Positions 44,277 through 52,899 of a stretch of DNA of 64,000 nt are shown in pieces. The position numbers were made by a program, and so were the translations under genes. The stretch is from the NCBI GenBank assembly GCA_018262855.1, contig JADFDO010000001.1, positions 186,001 through 250,000 on the forward strand, in the 5' to 3' direction. Each line of letters starts with the position of its first letter. Position 1 is the stretch's first letter. The DNA is from Methanolinea sp. (GTDB lineage: Archaea > Halobacteriota > Methanomicrobia > Methanomicrobiales > Methanospirillaceae). The notes below the pieces were generated by a model. That model searched no databases and had not been told where the DNA came from. It was given only the letters and a program-made list of their open reading frames with translations.

Positions 44277-45863
44277 TCACCTCGCTCTGCCCCCATTCTT
44301 TTCATGGCACGCTTTCACAAACCCGATGAATGGCGGCGAAGGCCGGGTAGGCCTTGACCTGAACTCGGGATGGAACTGGGTTGCCATGAAGAACGGGTGG
44401 TTAGGAAGCTCGCAGATCTCCATCCTGTTCTGGAAGGCCCCGGAAAAGACCAGGCCGGCGTTCTCAAGGTCCGGGATGTACCGGGGGTCCACCTCGTAGC
44501 GGTGCCTGTGTCGCTCCTCGATCTCCTTCTGCCCGTACACCTTCATTGCAAGGGTTCCGTCCTTGAGGGTGATTGGGGAGTTCCCGAGCCTCATGGTTCC
44601 CCCAAGCTCTGTGACATCGTACTGTTCGGGCAGGATAGCGATCACATGTTTGCCCTCTCCCATCTCGGCGCTCGTCGCATCTCCCCAGCCAAGGACATGG
44701 CGGGAGTACTCGACGACCGCCATCTGGAATCCCAGGCATAAACCGAGAAAGGGCGTCCCCGTGGTCCTGGCCCACTCGATCGCATCCACCTTCCCTTCCA
44801 TGCCACGCTTTCCAAAACCCCCGGGGACGAGGATACCGTCGAATTCGGCGAGCTGCTTTTGTTCGTATCGCTCCGAATCGAGCCAGGTTATCCTGACCTC
44901 TGTGGAGAGTGCCCGCCCAGCGTGCTTCAAGGCCTCCTTGATGCTCAGATAGACATCCTCTATCCCATACTTGCTGACAATGGCAACATTGACCCGTTCC
45001 GTGTATTCCTGCGTCACCTGGTGGTACCAGCTGATGTCCGCCTTTCGCTTCTCCAGCCCCAGGTGCTCTGAGAGCACGTCCCCGAGACCTTCCTTTTCAA
45101 GTTCAAGCGGCACCTGGTAGATATCGGGGGCTGTCGCAGCACTGATCACGCCCTTGAGCGGAAGATCGCAGAATGCAGAGATCTTGCGCTTGGTATGAGA
45201 TCCGATGGGGCGATCGCTTCTCCCGACTATAATATCGGCGTGAAGTCCAAGTTCCCTGAGTGCCTTCACTGAATGCTGGGTGGGCTTTGTCTTCAGATCA
45301 CCCATGGTATCCTCCGGGATGAGGGTAACATGGATGATGACAGTATCCTCCAGGAGAAGTTCTCCCCTCATCTGGCGCACTGCCTCGAGGAACGGCATGC
45401 TCTCGATATCCCCGACCGTTCCGCCTATCTCTACGAGGCAGATATCCGCCATCTTCTGGCCGGGAACTTCCTTCTCTGCCGCGAACCTGATACACTCCTT
45501 GATCTCATCGGTGATGTGGGGGATGATCTGGACCGTCTCGCCGAGAAAGTCACCACGCCTCTCCTTGTCGATGACCGTTCGGTAGACTTTTCCTGTCGTA
45601 ATATTATGGGCCGATGAAAGATCGATATCAAGGAAACGTTCATAGTTCCCGAGGTCCAGGTCGACCTCACTCCCGTCTGAGAGGACAAACACCTCGCCGT
45701 GCTGGCCAGGGTTCATGGTCCCGGCATCGATGTTCAGGTAGGGATCGATCTTGACCGCGGTGATCCCATATCCCCTGTTCTTCAGGATACGCCCCACTGA
45801 TGCGGCGGTGATGCCCTTTCCGAGCCCGCTCATTACTCCACCGGTAATAAAGATATATTTCAA
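44277..45863 (-). CDS. pyrG: CTP synthase
   Basis: This 528-residue enzyme aminates UTP to CTP with glutamine. The synthetase domain opens [26 protein letters not shown] and contains [20 protein letters not shown] and [20 protein letters not shown], and [11 protein letters not shown]. The C-terminal class I glutaminase has [15 protein letters not shown] with the nucleophile Cys and a His-Glu pair in [16 protein letters not shown]. It is probably the first gene of pyrG-guaAb-argD. About 200 bases upstream carry no gene; TATA-like AT-rich sequence lies around 45985-46000, so the leader may exceed 100 bases. Confidence 0.97.
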   Translation of the reverse strand: MKYIFITGGVMSGLGKGITAASVGRILKNRGYGITAVKIDPYLNIDAGTMNPGQHGEVFVLSDGSEVDLDLGNYERFLDIDLSSAHNITTGKVYRTVIDKERRGDFLGETVQIIPHITDEIKECIRFAAEKEVPGQKMADICLVEIGGTVGDIESMPFLEAVRQMRGELLLEDTVIIHVTLIPEDTMGDLKTKPTQHSVKALRELGLHADIIVGRSDRPIGSHTKRKISAFCDLPLKGVISAATAPDIYQVPLELEKEGLGDVLSEHLGLEKRKADISWYHQVTQEYTERVNVAIVSKYGIEDVYLSIKEALKHAGRALSTEVRITWLDSERYEQKQLAEFDGILVPGGFGKRGMEGKVDAIEWARTTGTPFLGLCLGFQMAVVEYSRHVLGWGDATSAEMGEGKHVIAILPEQYDVTELGGTMRLGNSPITLKDGTLAMKVYGQKEIEERHRHRYEVDPRYIPDLENAGLVFSGAFQNRMEICELPNHPFFMATQFHPEFRSRPTRPSPPFIGFVKACHEKNGGRAR

Positions 45864-46067
45864 GAGTTACCCCCGTCCTGCCAGTTCTCCCGCCCTGGAA
45901 AGCTTGCGAAGATTGCACCTCTGCTTGTCATGGTGCTATGCAATCCCCGGGATCATTGATCTCTTGTTGTATACGCTCGCTTATCAGATATCTTTATTTA
46001 TTTGCATGAGCCCGGTTAGGGGAGATAACGGCTCCTTTTTCCTCAAATGTCCCAAAAAGGCCCATTT

Positions 46068-46517
46068 TCAGGTATGGCGATCCCTCACCACCGCAAATGC
46101 AGCAGTGCTCCTGGAGAGCAGGGTTCCTCCCGCTTCACCCTCCCGGATCTCCCCCTCGGCAAATACCACTCTTCTCCCTTTCTTTACCACTTTCCCCGAT
46201 GCGAAGAGCATCCCATCCCTTGATCCTGCAAGAAATGTGGTGGTCTCGGTGATTGTGGCAATACGCTCTTCCGGAGAGAGCATGGTGTATATGGCCAGCA
46301 CCATGGCCTCATCGGAAAGGGCTGTATAGATCCCCCCCTGGAGCCATCCTTCCCCGTTCAGCATGTCAGGGCGAACGGGCATGCGCAGTGCGGCCTCCCC
46401 TTTAGCTGTTGAATCCACCTCTATACCCATGAGGCAGAAGAAGGGATTCGCGTTGCTGCCAAAGTGCCGTATACGCTCCAGGTAGTCCATGCTGAGTGTT
46501 TGGGTCTTCTTCATCAA
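46068..46517 (-). CDS. PaaI-type hotdog thioesterase
   Basis: This 149-residue hotdog-fold protein has NPFFCLMGIEVDSTAKGEAALRMPVRPDMLNGEGWLQGGIYTALSDEAMVLAI. The HGG-type active-site turn is replaced by LQGGIYTALSDEA, as in the PaaI/YdiI-like family, followed by TTTFLAGSRDG. It probably hydrolyses an acyl-CoA, but the substrate is unknown. It is divergent from the small 46.6 kb gene. Confidence 0.85.
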   Translation of the reverse strand: MMKKTQTLSMDYLERIRHFGSNANPFFCLMGIEVDSTAKGEAALRMPVRPDMLNGEGWLQGGIYTALSDEAMVLAIYTMLSPEERIATITETTTFLAGSRDGMLFASGKVVKKGRRVVFAEGEIREGEAGGTLLSRSTAAFAVVRDRHT

Positions 46518-46588
46518 GAAAGATACTCCCTGCAGCGACAGGCACCCGACCCGCCATGATTATTCTCCATCCATTCAATATACTGTAC

Positions 46589-46816
46589 ATGGACCCGGAA
46601 GAGAGAGGCATGTTCGAGGACCTGATATGGCTGAATGCCGTGATTGCGACCGAACTGATCCAGATCACAGAGAATACTTCGGCAATTTTGCGTAAAGCAC
46701 CACCACCGCCATCATGTCTCGAGGATCACAGACGGTTGAGGAACACTGCGGTTGCTATCGCCGAACGCTATCGCCCCGGTTCGGGGCTGAAGGAACATAT
46801 CACCAGCCATGAGTGA
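46589..46816 (+). CDS. Small acidic helical protein, unknown
   Basis: The frame gives 75 residues from ATG 46589 (ATG 46610, with GAGAGAGG ahead, is an alternative). It is helical: MFEDLIWLNAVIATELIQITENTSAILR, then APPPPSCLEDHRRLRNTAVAIAERYR. There is no membrane helix and one Cys. I recognise no family. It lies directly ahead of the glycosyltransferase gene on the same strand and touches its earliest possible start codon, so it may be the first gene of that unit. Confidence 0.55.
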   Translation: MDPEERGMFEDLIWLNAVIATELIQITENTSAILRKAPPPPSCLEDHRRLRNTAVAIAERYRPGSGLKEHITSHE

Positions 46817-46878
46817 ATGCGGATCATGGTGATAACCGGGGAGAAGGACCAGGGCAGAACCGGGGAGACCCCGATATC

Positions 46879-47589
46879 ATGACCGACGGGGATCCCTGTG
46901 CCCCTGTTCCTCCGTATACCCTGATTATTCCCGCATATAACGAAGAGGATCGGATCTCCAGGCTGCTCTCCCAGTTAGTGGATGCAAAGGGCGAGATCCT
47001 CTGCATCTGCGAGGGGGACGATGCGGCTCCGGACCTGATCGAGGAGTTCGCGCGTTGCCATCCAGGTATCTGTATCCGCTGCGACAGGAGAAACGAACGA
47101 CTGGGAAAAGGTGGCGCTATACTGGCAGGGTTGCGACAGGCACGGGCATCCGCGGTTGGCTACATGGATGCGGATGCCTCAACATCATTCTCCCAGATGC
47201 TTGGACTGTTCGCACACCTCGATGGTGCGGATGTGGTGATCGGTTCCCGGTGGGTGGAGGGATCGGTCCTTGAGACCCAGCAGGGTTTCGTGCGCAGGCT
47301 CGAGAGCAGGATTTTCAACACCGTGATCCGGCTGCTTTTCAACCTTCCCTACAAAGATACGCAGTGCGGTGCAAAAGTATTTAAAAAGGCAGCCATTGAC
47401 GCAGTTATTGCGGATATGGTCTCCACTGGTTTTGAATTCGATGTGGAACTTCTCTGGAGAATCCGGGATGCCGGATTCCGGATTCGGGAACACCCGATCT
47501 CATGGAACAACATGGGAGATTCCAGGGTCAAAGGAGGAGATGCCGGCCGGATGCTGTTCGGCCTTCTCAGGGTGCGTTTCTCCCGGTGA
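46879..47589 (+). CDS. Family 2 glycosyltransferase, dolichol-phosphate hexose synthase-like
   Basis: This soluble GT-A enzyme (236 residues from ATG 46879; the frame is open to GTG 46813) has YTLIIPAYNEEDRISRLLSQL, the DXD-region VGYMDADASTSFSQM, ADVVIGSRWVEGSVLETQQGFVRR and YKDTQCGAKVFKKAAIDAVI. This pattern fits dolichyl-phosphate mannose or glucose synthases (DPM1/ALG5-like) that load sugars onto polyprenyl phosphate for protein N-glycosylation. It has no C-terminal membrane helices. The TPR gene starts ten bases after its stop. Confidence 0.9.
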   Translation: MTDGDPCAPVPPYTLIIPAYNEEDRISRLLSQLVDAKGEILCICEGDDAAPDLIEEFARCHPGICIRCDRRNERLGKGGAILAGLRQARASAVGYMDADASTSFSQMLGLFAHLDGADVVIGSRWVEGSVLETQQGFVRRLESRIFNTVIRLLFNLPYKDTQCGAKVFKKAAIDAVIADMVSTGFEFDVELLWRIRDAGFRIREHPISWNNMGDSRVKGGDAGRMLFGLLRVRFSR

Positions 47590-47598
47590 GATACCGTG

Positions 47599-49413
47599 AT
47601 GCCCGAATCCACCGAAGAGAAGAAAAAGATGGCACTCAGGCTCTTTGAGCAGGGGGACTATCTCGGATCATATTCCCTTTGCCGCGATCTGATCCCGGGT
47701 TCGCCGGACCCAGCACTCTCCATCCTCTGTGCCACCAACCTCTTTCACATGGGGCGGCTAGACGAAGCTGAAGCCTATTTCCGCGATCTTATCCATTCGC
47801 TCCCCGGGTCGTCCCATGTTCATAGCTACCTCGGCCGGATTCTCGAGCAGAAAGGGGATGAGGGTGCTCTTCTGGAATTTGCCCGGGCAGTATCGCTCGA
47901 CCCCGGAAACCTGGAAGCCCTTCGAAGTTACGGGTCTTATGCCCTCGAATCCGGTGATCCTGCAAAGGCTGTCCGTGTTGCAAGATACCTCGTGGCAAAA
48001 TCCGGGAGAGCTGATGACACACGACTCCTTATCCGGGCGCTGCGCCTTGCGGGCATGCCCGGAGATGCTCTCGCAGAATGGAACCGGGCAACCAGCCACG
48101 GGTTCTCTGTTGACAGCGAATATATCGAGGTCCTTCATTCCTGCGAAAAATACGCTGAGATGGCCGTTGCCGCACGGGAGCTGTGGGAACGAACCAGGGA
48201 TCCTGCAGTTGCCCGCCGTTACCTTGCGGCTCTTGCACATTCAGACCCCGGAACTGCTGCCGGGGAATACGAACGCATCCTTGCAGTTATCGAAGATCCC
48301 GGGATCAGGCTCGATTATGTGCGATTGTTCAGGGACCGTGGAGACTATCCACGGGCACTCAGGGAACTCGGTCCGATTCTTGCGAGTTCCGCGGTGCAAC
48401 CCATTCATCTCCTGGAGGAATGCGAACTCCTCGCAGGAACGGGCGGGAAGGAAGAGGCAGAACGCCATTATCACCGGCTCATCGAAAAAGAGCTTGATGC
48501 GCTGGGAGATCTCGAATTTTTACGGGATCTGCTGACCAGCTACCGGGGATTTTTACGCACCCACTATCCTGTCAAGGAGGCCGGGGACCTTCTCGTCAGC
48601 AGACTGGGGTCACACCCTGAAGTGACCTGCCTCTTGGCCATGGCTTCCTTTTACGAGGATATTGGAGACCACGCCGAGGCAAGATCGTGGTATTACCGTG
48701 CATACAGGAGTGATTTCCTCGCAGGGGGACCGGAATACGCCCGGTTCTGCGAGCACCACGGTGATGTCAGGGAATGCGAGAAGGTGATGCTGTATATCCT
48801 CAACAGCATCAGGAAGAACAGCGATCTGATCAGTGTGGCCGGGATGGTCATGGAGGATACCCGGGCGCTCTACCGGATGCCACGCCTTATGGAGAGGTTG
48901 AAAGAACGGCTCCAGGAGAGATCGGGCAGCCTCTCTTCGCGGGGACTTGAATATCTCTCACTGGCACTCCTGGTCTCGGCATCCCACTCTCTTGAGGCAG
49001 GTGACCATCCGGCGTGCAAGCGGTCCTGCCTCGAAGGCCTTGACTACATACCCCCGGGTACATCAAGTATTCACCCTGAAGATTTCCTTGTTCTCCTGAA
49101 CGAGTGCAAGGCCAGGTCACTCTGTGATCTCCCGGCCCTTCTTCCTTCATCGGCCCAGGAGGAGCCTGCAGGGGAGACTGAAGAAGCACCACTCCGTGCA
49201 CTTGACCTTGATGATCAGGAGAAGAAACTGCTGGATTTTTTAAAAACCCACCACCAGGCAAGCGAGATGGATCTCAGGCTTCTGCTTGGCACCAGGAGGG
49301 TTGTTGGTATCGTGAACAGGATCATCCAGAAGGCATCCCAGCATGGCCTTGTGGTGATCGAGAAGAGAGGTGTGGGAAAAGATGGAGAGATCTATGCATA
49401 CAGGCGAACCTGA
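47599..49413 (+). CDS. TPR-repeat protein with C-terminal winged helix
   Basis: This 604-residue soluble helical protein has tetratricopeptide-like repeats throughout: ALRLFEQGDYLGSYSLCRDLI, NLFHMGRLDEAEAYFRDLIHS, SYGSYALESGDPAKAVRVARYLV, and later YEDIGDHAEARSWYYRAYRS. The last 65 residues form a probable winged helix (LLDFLKTHHQASEMDLRLLLGTRRVVGIVNRI, wing GVGKDGEIYAYRR). A repeat scaffold joined to a DNA-binding-like end suggests an adaptor. Its stop lies inside the first codons of the ATPase gene, so the two are probably made together. I do not recognise a named family. Confidence 0.8.
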   Translation: MPESTEEKKKMALRLFEQGDYLGSYSLCRDLIPGSPDPALSILCATNLFHMGRLDEAEAYFRDLIHSLPGSSHVHSYLGRILEQKGDEGALLEFARAVSLDPGNLEALRSYGSYALESGDPAKAVRVARYLVAKSGRADDTRLLIRALRLAGMPGDALAEWNRATSHGFSVDSEYIEVLHSCEKYAEMAVAARELWERTRDPAVARRYLAALAHSDPGTAAGEYERILAVIEDPGIRLDYVRLFRDRGDYPRALRELGPILASSAVQPIHLLEECELLAGTGGKEEAERHYHRLIEKELDALGDLEFLRDLLTSYRGFLRTHYPVKEAGDLLVSRLGSHPEVTCLLAMASFYEDIGDHAEARSWYYRAYRSDFLAGGPEYARFCEHHGDVRECEKVMLYILNSIRKNSDLISVAGMVMEDTRALYRMPRLMERLKERLQERSGSLSSRGLEYLSLALLVSASHSLEAGDHPACKRSCLEGLDYIPPGTSSIHPEDFLVLLNECKARSLCDLPALLPSSAQEEPAGETEEAPLRALDLDDQEKKLLDFLKTHHQASEMDLRLLLGTRRVVGIVNRIIQKASQHGLVVIEKRGVGKDGEIYAYRRT

Positions 49414-50698
49414 TCAGCTGGCCTCTGACCGGCTCGAGAGCCAGAATATCATCAACGCAATCAGAAGGGGGACAGTTCCCGCGAGCGGTCTTGAGAGGAT
49501 TGCGGTGGGACTCGATGTTGAGGAGAATGTTATCGGTGCCCAGCTGGATTTTGTGAGCAGGGGGGGTGGCGATATCAAGTTCATCCGCGGGGATTATGGA
49601 AGCGGCAAGACATTCCTCGTCGAGAGATCTCTCGAGATGGCGAGGAACAAGGATTTCGTAACCGCACATGTCGTGATATCCTCTTCTGCACCGCTGTACA
49701 AGACCAAGGGCATATACCAGCAGATCTGCGCTTCGTTGAGAACCCGTGATGAGGAGCATGCGCAGAAGGCCATCATCGACACCTGGCTCTTCGGAATCGA
49801 GGAGCGCATTCTCAAGGTGAGCGACCAGTCGCTCTCTGACGACGCACTTGAAAAAGCTACCCTTGCGGAGATAGAGACAGCTCTTGCGGGAATATCCGAG
49901 TTGAACACTTCCCTCGCAGCAGCCTTAAGAACATACTACCGGTCCAATAATGCAGGCGATTTCCAGACGGCCCAGGCCGCGATAGGCTGGATCTGCGCTG
50001 AGTCGAATGTCGGGAGAGAATTCAAGCAGAAGGCCGGGATAAAGGGCGATATCGATGAGGCGTCTGCATTCACCTTTCTGCGGGGCCTCTTAAGGATCAT
50101 TGTCAGTGCCGGGTACAGCGGGCTCGCAGTCGCTGTCGATGAAGTGGAGACAACCCAGTCACTCCCCCGGAACCAGCGCGAGAAGGGATACCGCACTCTC
50201 CAGATGATCATCGACTCGCTTGATCGCGGAGACTTTCCCAATTCCTACTTTGTCTTTACAGGAACTCCCGCGTTCTTTGATGGTCCCAGGGGAATCCGGA
50301 CATTGCCTCCGCTCTATGACCGGATCAGCGTCGTCCAGGCGGGAGATGAGTTTCGGAACCCGAGGCAGCCCCAGATCACCCTTGCAAAGTTCGATGCAAA
50401 GAAGCTTGAACAGGTAGCACTCAAGGTGATGGATATCTACTCGACCGCATACACGGAAGTCGACAGGACCAGGGTATCCCACCGGTTCATCCGGGCCATG
50501 ATAAAGAAGGTGACAAGCAAGTTCGGCGGAAGGGTCGATATCATTCCAAGGATATTCCTGAAAGAATACGTCGATGTCCTTGACAAGTGCGAACTCTACG
50601 AGGAGTACGATCCCTGGCAGCAATACCACTTTGATGCTGAACACCTCAAGGGAGAACTCAAAGAGGAGGAGGAAGCAGTCATGGTGATGGAGTTTTGA
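49394..50698 (+). CDS. BrxD-like (DUF2791) P-loop ATPase
   Basis: This 434-residue protein resembles the DUF2791 ATPases, including BrxD of BREX phage-defence systems. RLESQNIINAIRRGTVPASGLERIAVGLD opens the domain. Walker A is IRGDYGSGKTFLVERSL (about residue 70), Walker B is LAVAVDEVETTQSLPRNQREKGY, and a sensor-like FVFTGTPAFFDGPRGI follows. ATG 49394 has GGAGAG four bases ahead, so I prefer it to the in-frame GTG at 49370. No BREX methylase, PglZ phosphatase or helicase is nearby. It is coupled to the TPR gene by a 20-base overlap. Confidence 0.85.
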   Translation: MHTGEPDQLASDRLESQNIINAIRRGTVPASGLERIAVGLDVEENVIGAQLDFVSRGGGDIKFIRGDYGSGKTFLVERSLEMARNKDFVTAHVVISSSAPLYKTKGIYQQICASLRTRDEEHAQKAIIDTWLFGIEERILKVSDQSLSDDALEKATLAEIETALAGISELNTSLAAALRTYYRSNNAGDFQTAQAAIGWICAESNVGREFKQKAGIKGDIDEASAFTFLRGLLRIIVSAGYSGLAVAVDEVETTQSLPRNQREKGYRTLQMIIDSLDRGDFPNSYFVFTGTPAFFDGPRGIRTLPPLYDRISVVQAGDEFRNPRQPQITLAKFDAKKLEQVALKVMDIYSTAYTEVDRTRVSHRFIRAMIKKVTSKFGGRVDIIPRIFLKEYVDVLDKCELYEEYDPWQQYHFDAEHLKGELKEEEEAVMVMEF

Positions 50699-50817
50699 TA
50701 CGATCACCGTCATACCTCGCAAGGCTCGACCGTCATTCACACTCTAAAAAGATCCCTATTTTTCCTCCCGTCAGGCTCATGACAACGTTAAAGCCTGTTT
50801 TTCGATGATATATAGGT

Positions 50818-51345
50818 ATGAGTGTGATGGCCGCAAGGGCATTCTGCATCATCGGGATACTTGTACTCCTTGTAGGGTTCAGCGCCGGTGAAATTACCCT
50901 TGATACGGTTTCCGGTCCATTTTTCATAGGGGACAAGGTTCGCATAAGCGGTCATCTGGAAAACTCAAAATCCATCGCTGTATTTCTCTTTGTGACAGGG
51001 GAAGGCCTCGATTCGGCAGGAGTGACGATGGAGAACCTGAGACTCCGGGCAGGTTCAGGTCATTTCTCATCAGCGTTTGTCCACCCAGACGGGAAGTTCA
51101 CCTTTGAATGGGATACTGCCTTCAGCGTTGGCCCCCTGCATCCGGGAACCTACCATGTTTACGTCGTCGATGTCCCGCTGAACCTGCACCGCCTTACAGA
51201 CATCGAAGATCTCAGTGTTGCGACACTCGATGTGACGTTCCAGAAAAGGCCTTCCACGGAGATCCCCCTTGAATGGGCAGTTCCCCTCACAGCCCTCGGT
51301 GCATCCATCGCTCTCATGGCCCCTGGCAGGAAAAAATCCCGCTGA
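50818..51345 (+). CDS. Exported membrane-anchored protein, unknown
   Basis: This 175-residue protein starts with a signal sequence (RAFCIIGILVLLVGFSAGE). A beta-rich region follows (LDTVSGPFFIGDKVRISGHLENSKSIAVFLFVTG, FTFEWDTAFSVGPLHPGTYHVYVVD), then a C-terminal hydrophobic helix (WAVPLTALGASIALMAPG) and basic end. It resembles single units of methanogen surface-protein domains of the DUF3821 kind (immunoglobulin-like), probably anchored outside the cell. ATG 50818 or 50827 may start. A TATATA lies directly upstream. Confidence 0.75.
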   Translation: MSVMAARAFCIIGILVLLVGFSAGEITLDTVSGPFFIGDKVRISGHLENSKSIAVFLFVTGEGLDSAGVTMENLRLRAGSGHFSSAFVHPDGKFTFEWDTAFSVGPLHPGTYHVYVVDVPLNLHRLTDIEDLSVATLDVTFQKRPSTEIPLEWAVPLTALGASIALMAPGRKKSR

Positions 51346-51494
51346 ATTTTCCCCATTGTATCCTGTGGCTTCCGGGTTCCCGTCGATCTCAAGATTCCTT
51401 TATCGGACACCTCCTATGAGAATATCCCCCATCTGATCGAGAGGCTACTCCCTTCAACAGGAGAAACTCCTGGCGTGGAATATTTCCGGGAGTA

Positions 51495-52748
51495 TCAAGA
51501 AGGGTTTCTTCGTACCCTGACCGACCGGGCATGGGCAGGCAGACCTTCTGCTTCTGCAATGGTCTCGACAGTGTCTGCCATCCCGAGAAGGCCTTCTCTG
51601 CTGATCATCTGGACCGTTGAGCGCTTGCAGAAATGATGGACATCAAGGCCTGAGTGCGTTCGTGCATACCCTGCAGTGGGAAGTACGTGGTTTGTCCCTG
51701 ATGCATAGTCACCGCAGGCAACGGCGCTGTAGGATCCCAAAAATAACGCTCCGGCATTCCTGATCTCCCGGAGGGCACTCATGGGATCTGCAACCTGTAC
51801 TGACAGGTGTTCAGCGGAAGCCTGGTTCACTACAGCCACTGCTTCTTTCATCGAATCCACGATGATATACCCGGCATGTTTCATTGCCTCTCTCATGATT
51901 CCAGCCCTCTCCGAGTCTCGCATCCCTTTTTCCAGGTGGACTCCCACTCTTCCCGGGAGGCCCGGATCGGTTGTCACGAGCAGGTTCGCTGCTCTTGGAT
52001 CATGCTCTGCCTGGGCAAGGAGATCGGCGGCAATGAACTCGGGGCTTGCAGTCCCATCTGCGAGGACGACAATCTCGCTCGGTCCGGCAGGGAAATCGAT
52101 CTCCACGCGGTCCCGGAGAAGCACCTTCGCCATGGTGACGTAAATGTTGCCGGGCCCGACGATCTTCTGAACGGGAGGGATAGTCTCAGTACCGAGCGCC
52201 ATCGCAGCAATAGCCTGGGCTCCTCCAACAGCATAGATCTCGTCAACTCCTGCAATATCCATGGCAACCAAGGTCAGCGGAGAGATAGGAGGCGGGCTGC
52301 AGCAGCAGATCGATCCCACACCTGCCACCCTGGCGGGAACTGTGCACATGAGTGCAGTAGAGGAATACGCGGCTCTGCCCCCGGGAATGTAGGCGCCAAT
52401 CCGTTCGAGCGGTGTGGTCCTGACACCAAGGATCACCCCCGGCTCCACCTCGTCGAGCCATAATTCTTCCGGTACGTGCAAGCCATGGAACCGTGAAATC
52501 CGCGATTCTGCGTCTTTTAGGCTCTCGATAACGTGTGCATCAACCTTGTTGTAGGCATCCTGCACTTCCTCTGTGCTCACCCGCAGAAAGTCAGGAACTA
52601 TATGATCAAACTGCCTGGAGAGATCAAGGAGAGCCCGGTCACCATCCCTCGCAACCCTGGCGATGATCTCATCGACGACCGGCTTTACTGAGGAAATTTC
52701 CGAGATCCGGTGTTCCATCCAGCGGTCAAGGGTAGTGGCTTTCCACAT
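51495..52748 (-). CDS. hisD: Histidinol dehydrogenase
   Basis: HisD (417 residues) oxidises histidinol to histidine in two NAD-dependent steps. It has VIVRTTPLERIGAYIPGGRAAYSSTALM-like sequence (VRTTPLERIGAYIPGGRAAY), GGAQAIAAMALGTETIPPVQKIVGPGN, VEIDFPAGPSEIVVLADG (zinc-site region), AEHDPRAANLLVTTD, and the C-terminal SGTNHVLPTAGYARTHSGLDV with the catalytic His and metal ligands. It is a single gene here, not in a his operon. Confidence 0.97.
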   Translation of the reverse strand: MWKATTLDRWMEHRISEISSVKPVVDEIIARVARDGDRALLDLSRQFDHIVPDFLRVSTEEVQDAYNKVDAHVIESLKDAESRISRFHGLHVPEELWLDEVEPGVILGVRTTPLERIGAYIPGGRAAYSSTALMCTVPARVAGVGSICCCSPPPISPLTLVAMDIAGVDEIYAVGGAQAIAAMALGTETIPPVQKIVGPGNIYVTMAKVLLRDRVEIDFPAGPSEIVVLADGTASPEFIAADLLAQAEHDPRAANLLVTTDPGLPGRVGVHLEKGMRDSERAGIMREAMKHAGYIIVDSMKEAVAVVNQASAEHLSVQVADPMSALREIRNAGALFLGSYSAVACGDYASGTNHVLPTAGYARTHSGLDVHHFCKRSTVQMISREGLLGMADTVETIAEAEGLPAHARSVRVRRNPS

Positions 52749-52809
52749 GGGGATACGGTAGGACCGGTGTCGTGTTAAAGATTTTTTTTCCTGAAATCAC
52801 CTGGTATAT

Positions 52810-52829
52810 TCAGTTGATGATGCAACTGA
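52810..52829 (+). promoter_or_regulatory. Inverted repeat upstream of the oxyanion-binding fusion gene
   Basis: TCAGTTG and CAACTGA form a perfect 7-base repeat around ATGATG, about 70 bases before the ATG at 52900. A TATA-like GGTATATT ends where it begins, and a second AT-rich box lies at 52846-52853. Placement suits a repressor or activator site, perhaps metal-responsive; it does not match the ModE consensus as I know it. Confidence 0.35.
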
Positions 52830-52899
52830 TTAATTTTCACCCACAATTAAAAGGAAATATTCATCATACCTTCAGTAAAAAAGTCTACCCGTGAGACCT

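Noticed and set aside
45864-46067. Possible attenuator in the long gap upstream of pyrG
   Set aside because: Some short repeats (GCACC/GGTGC near 45910-45935) are present, but the stem is broken and no terminator or leader peptide is evident.
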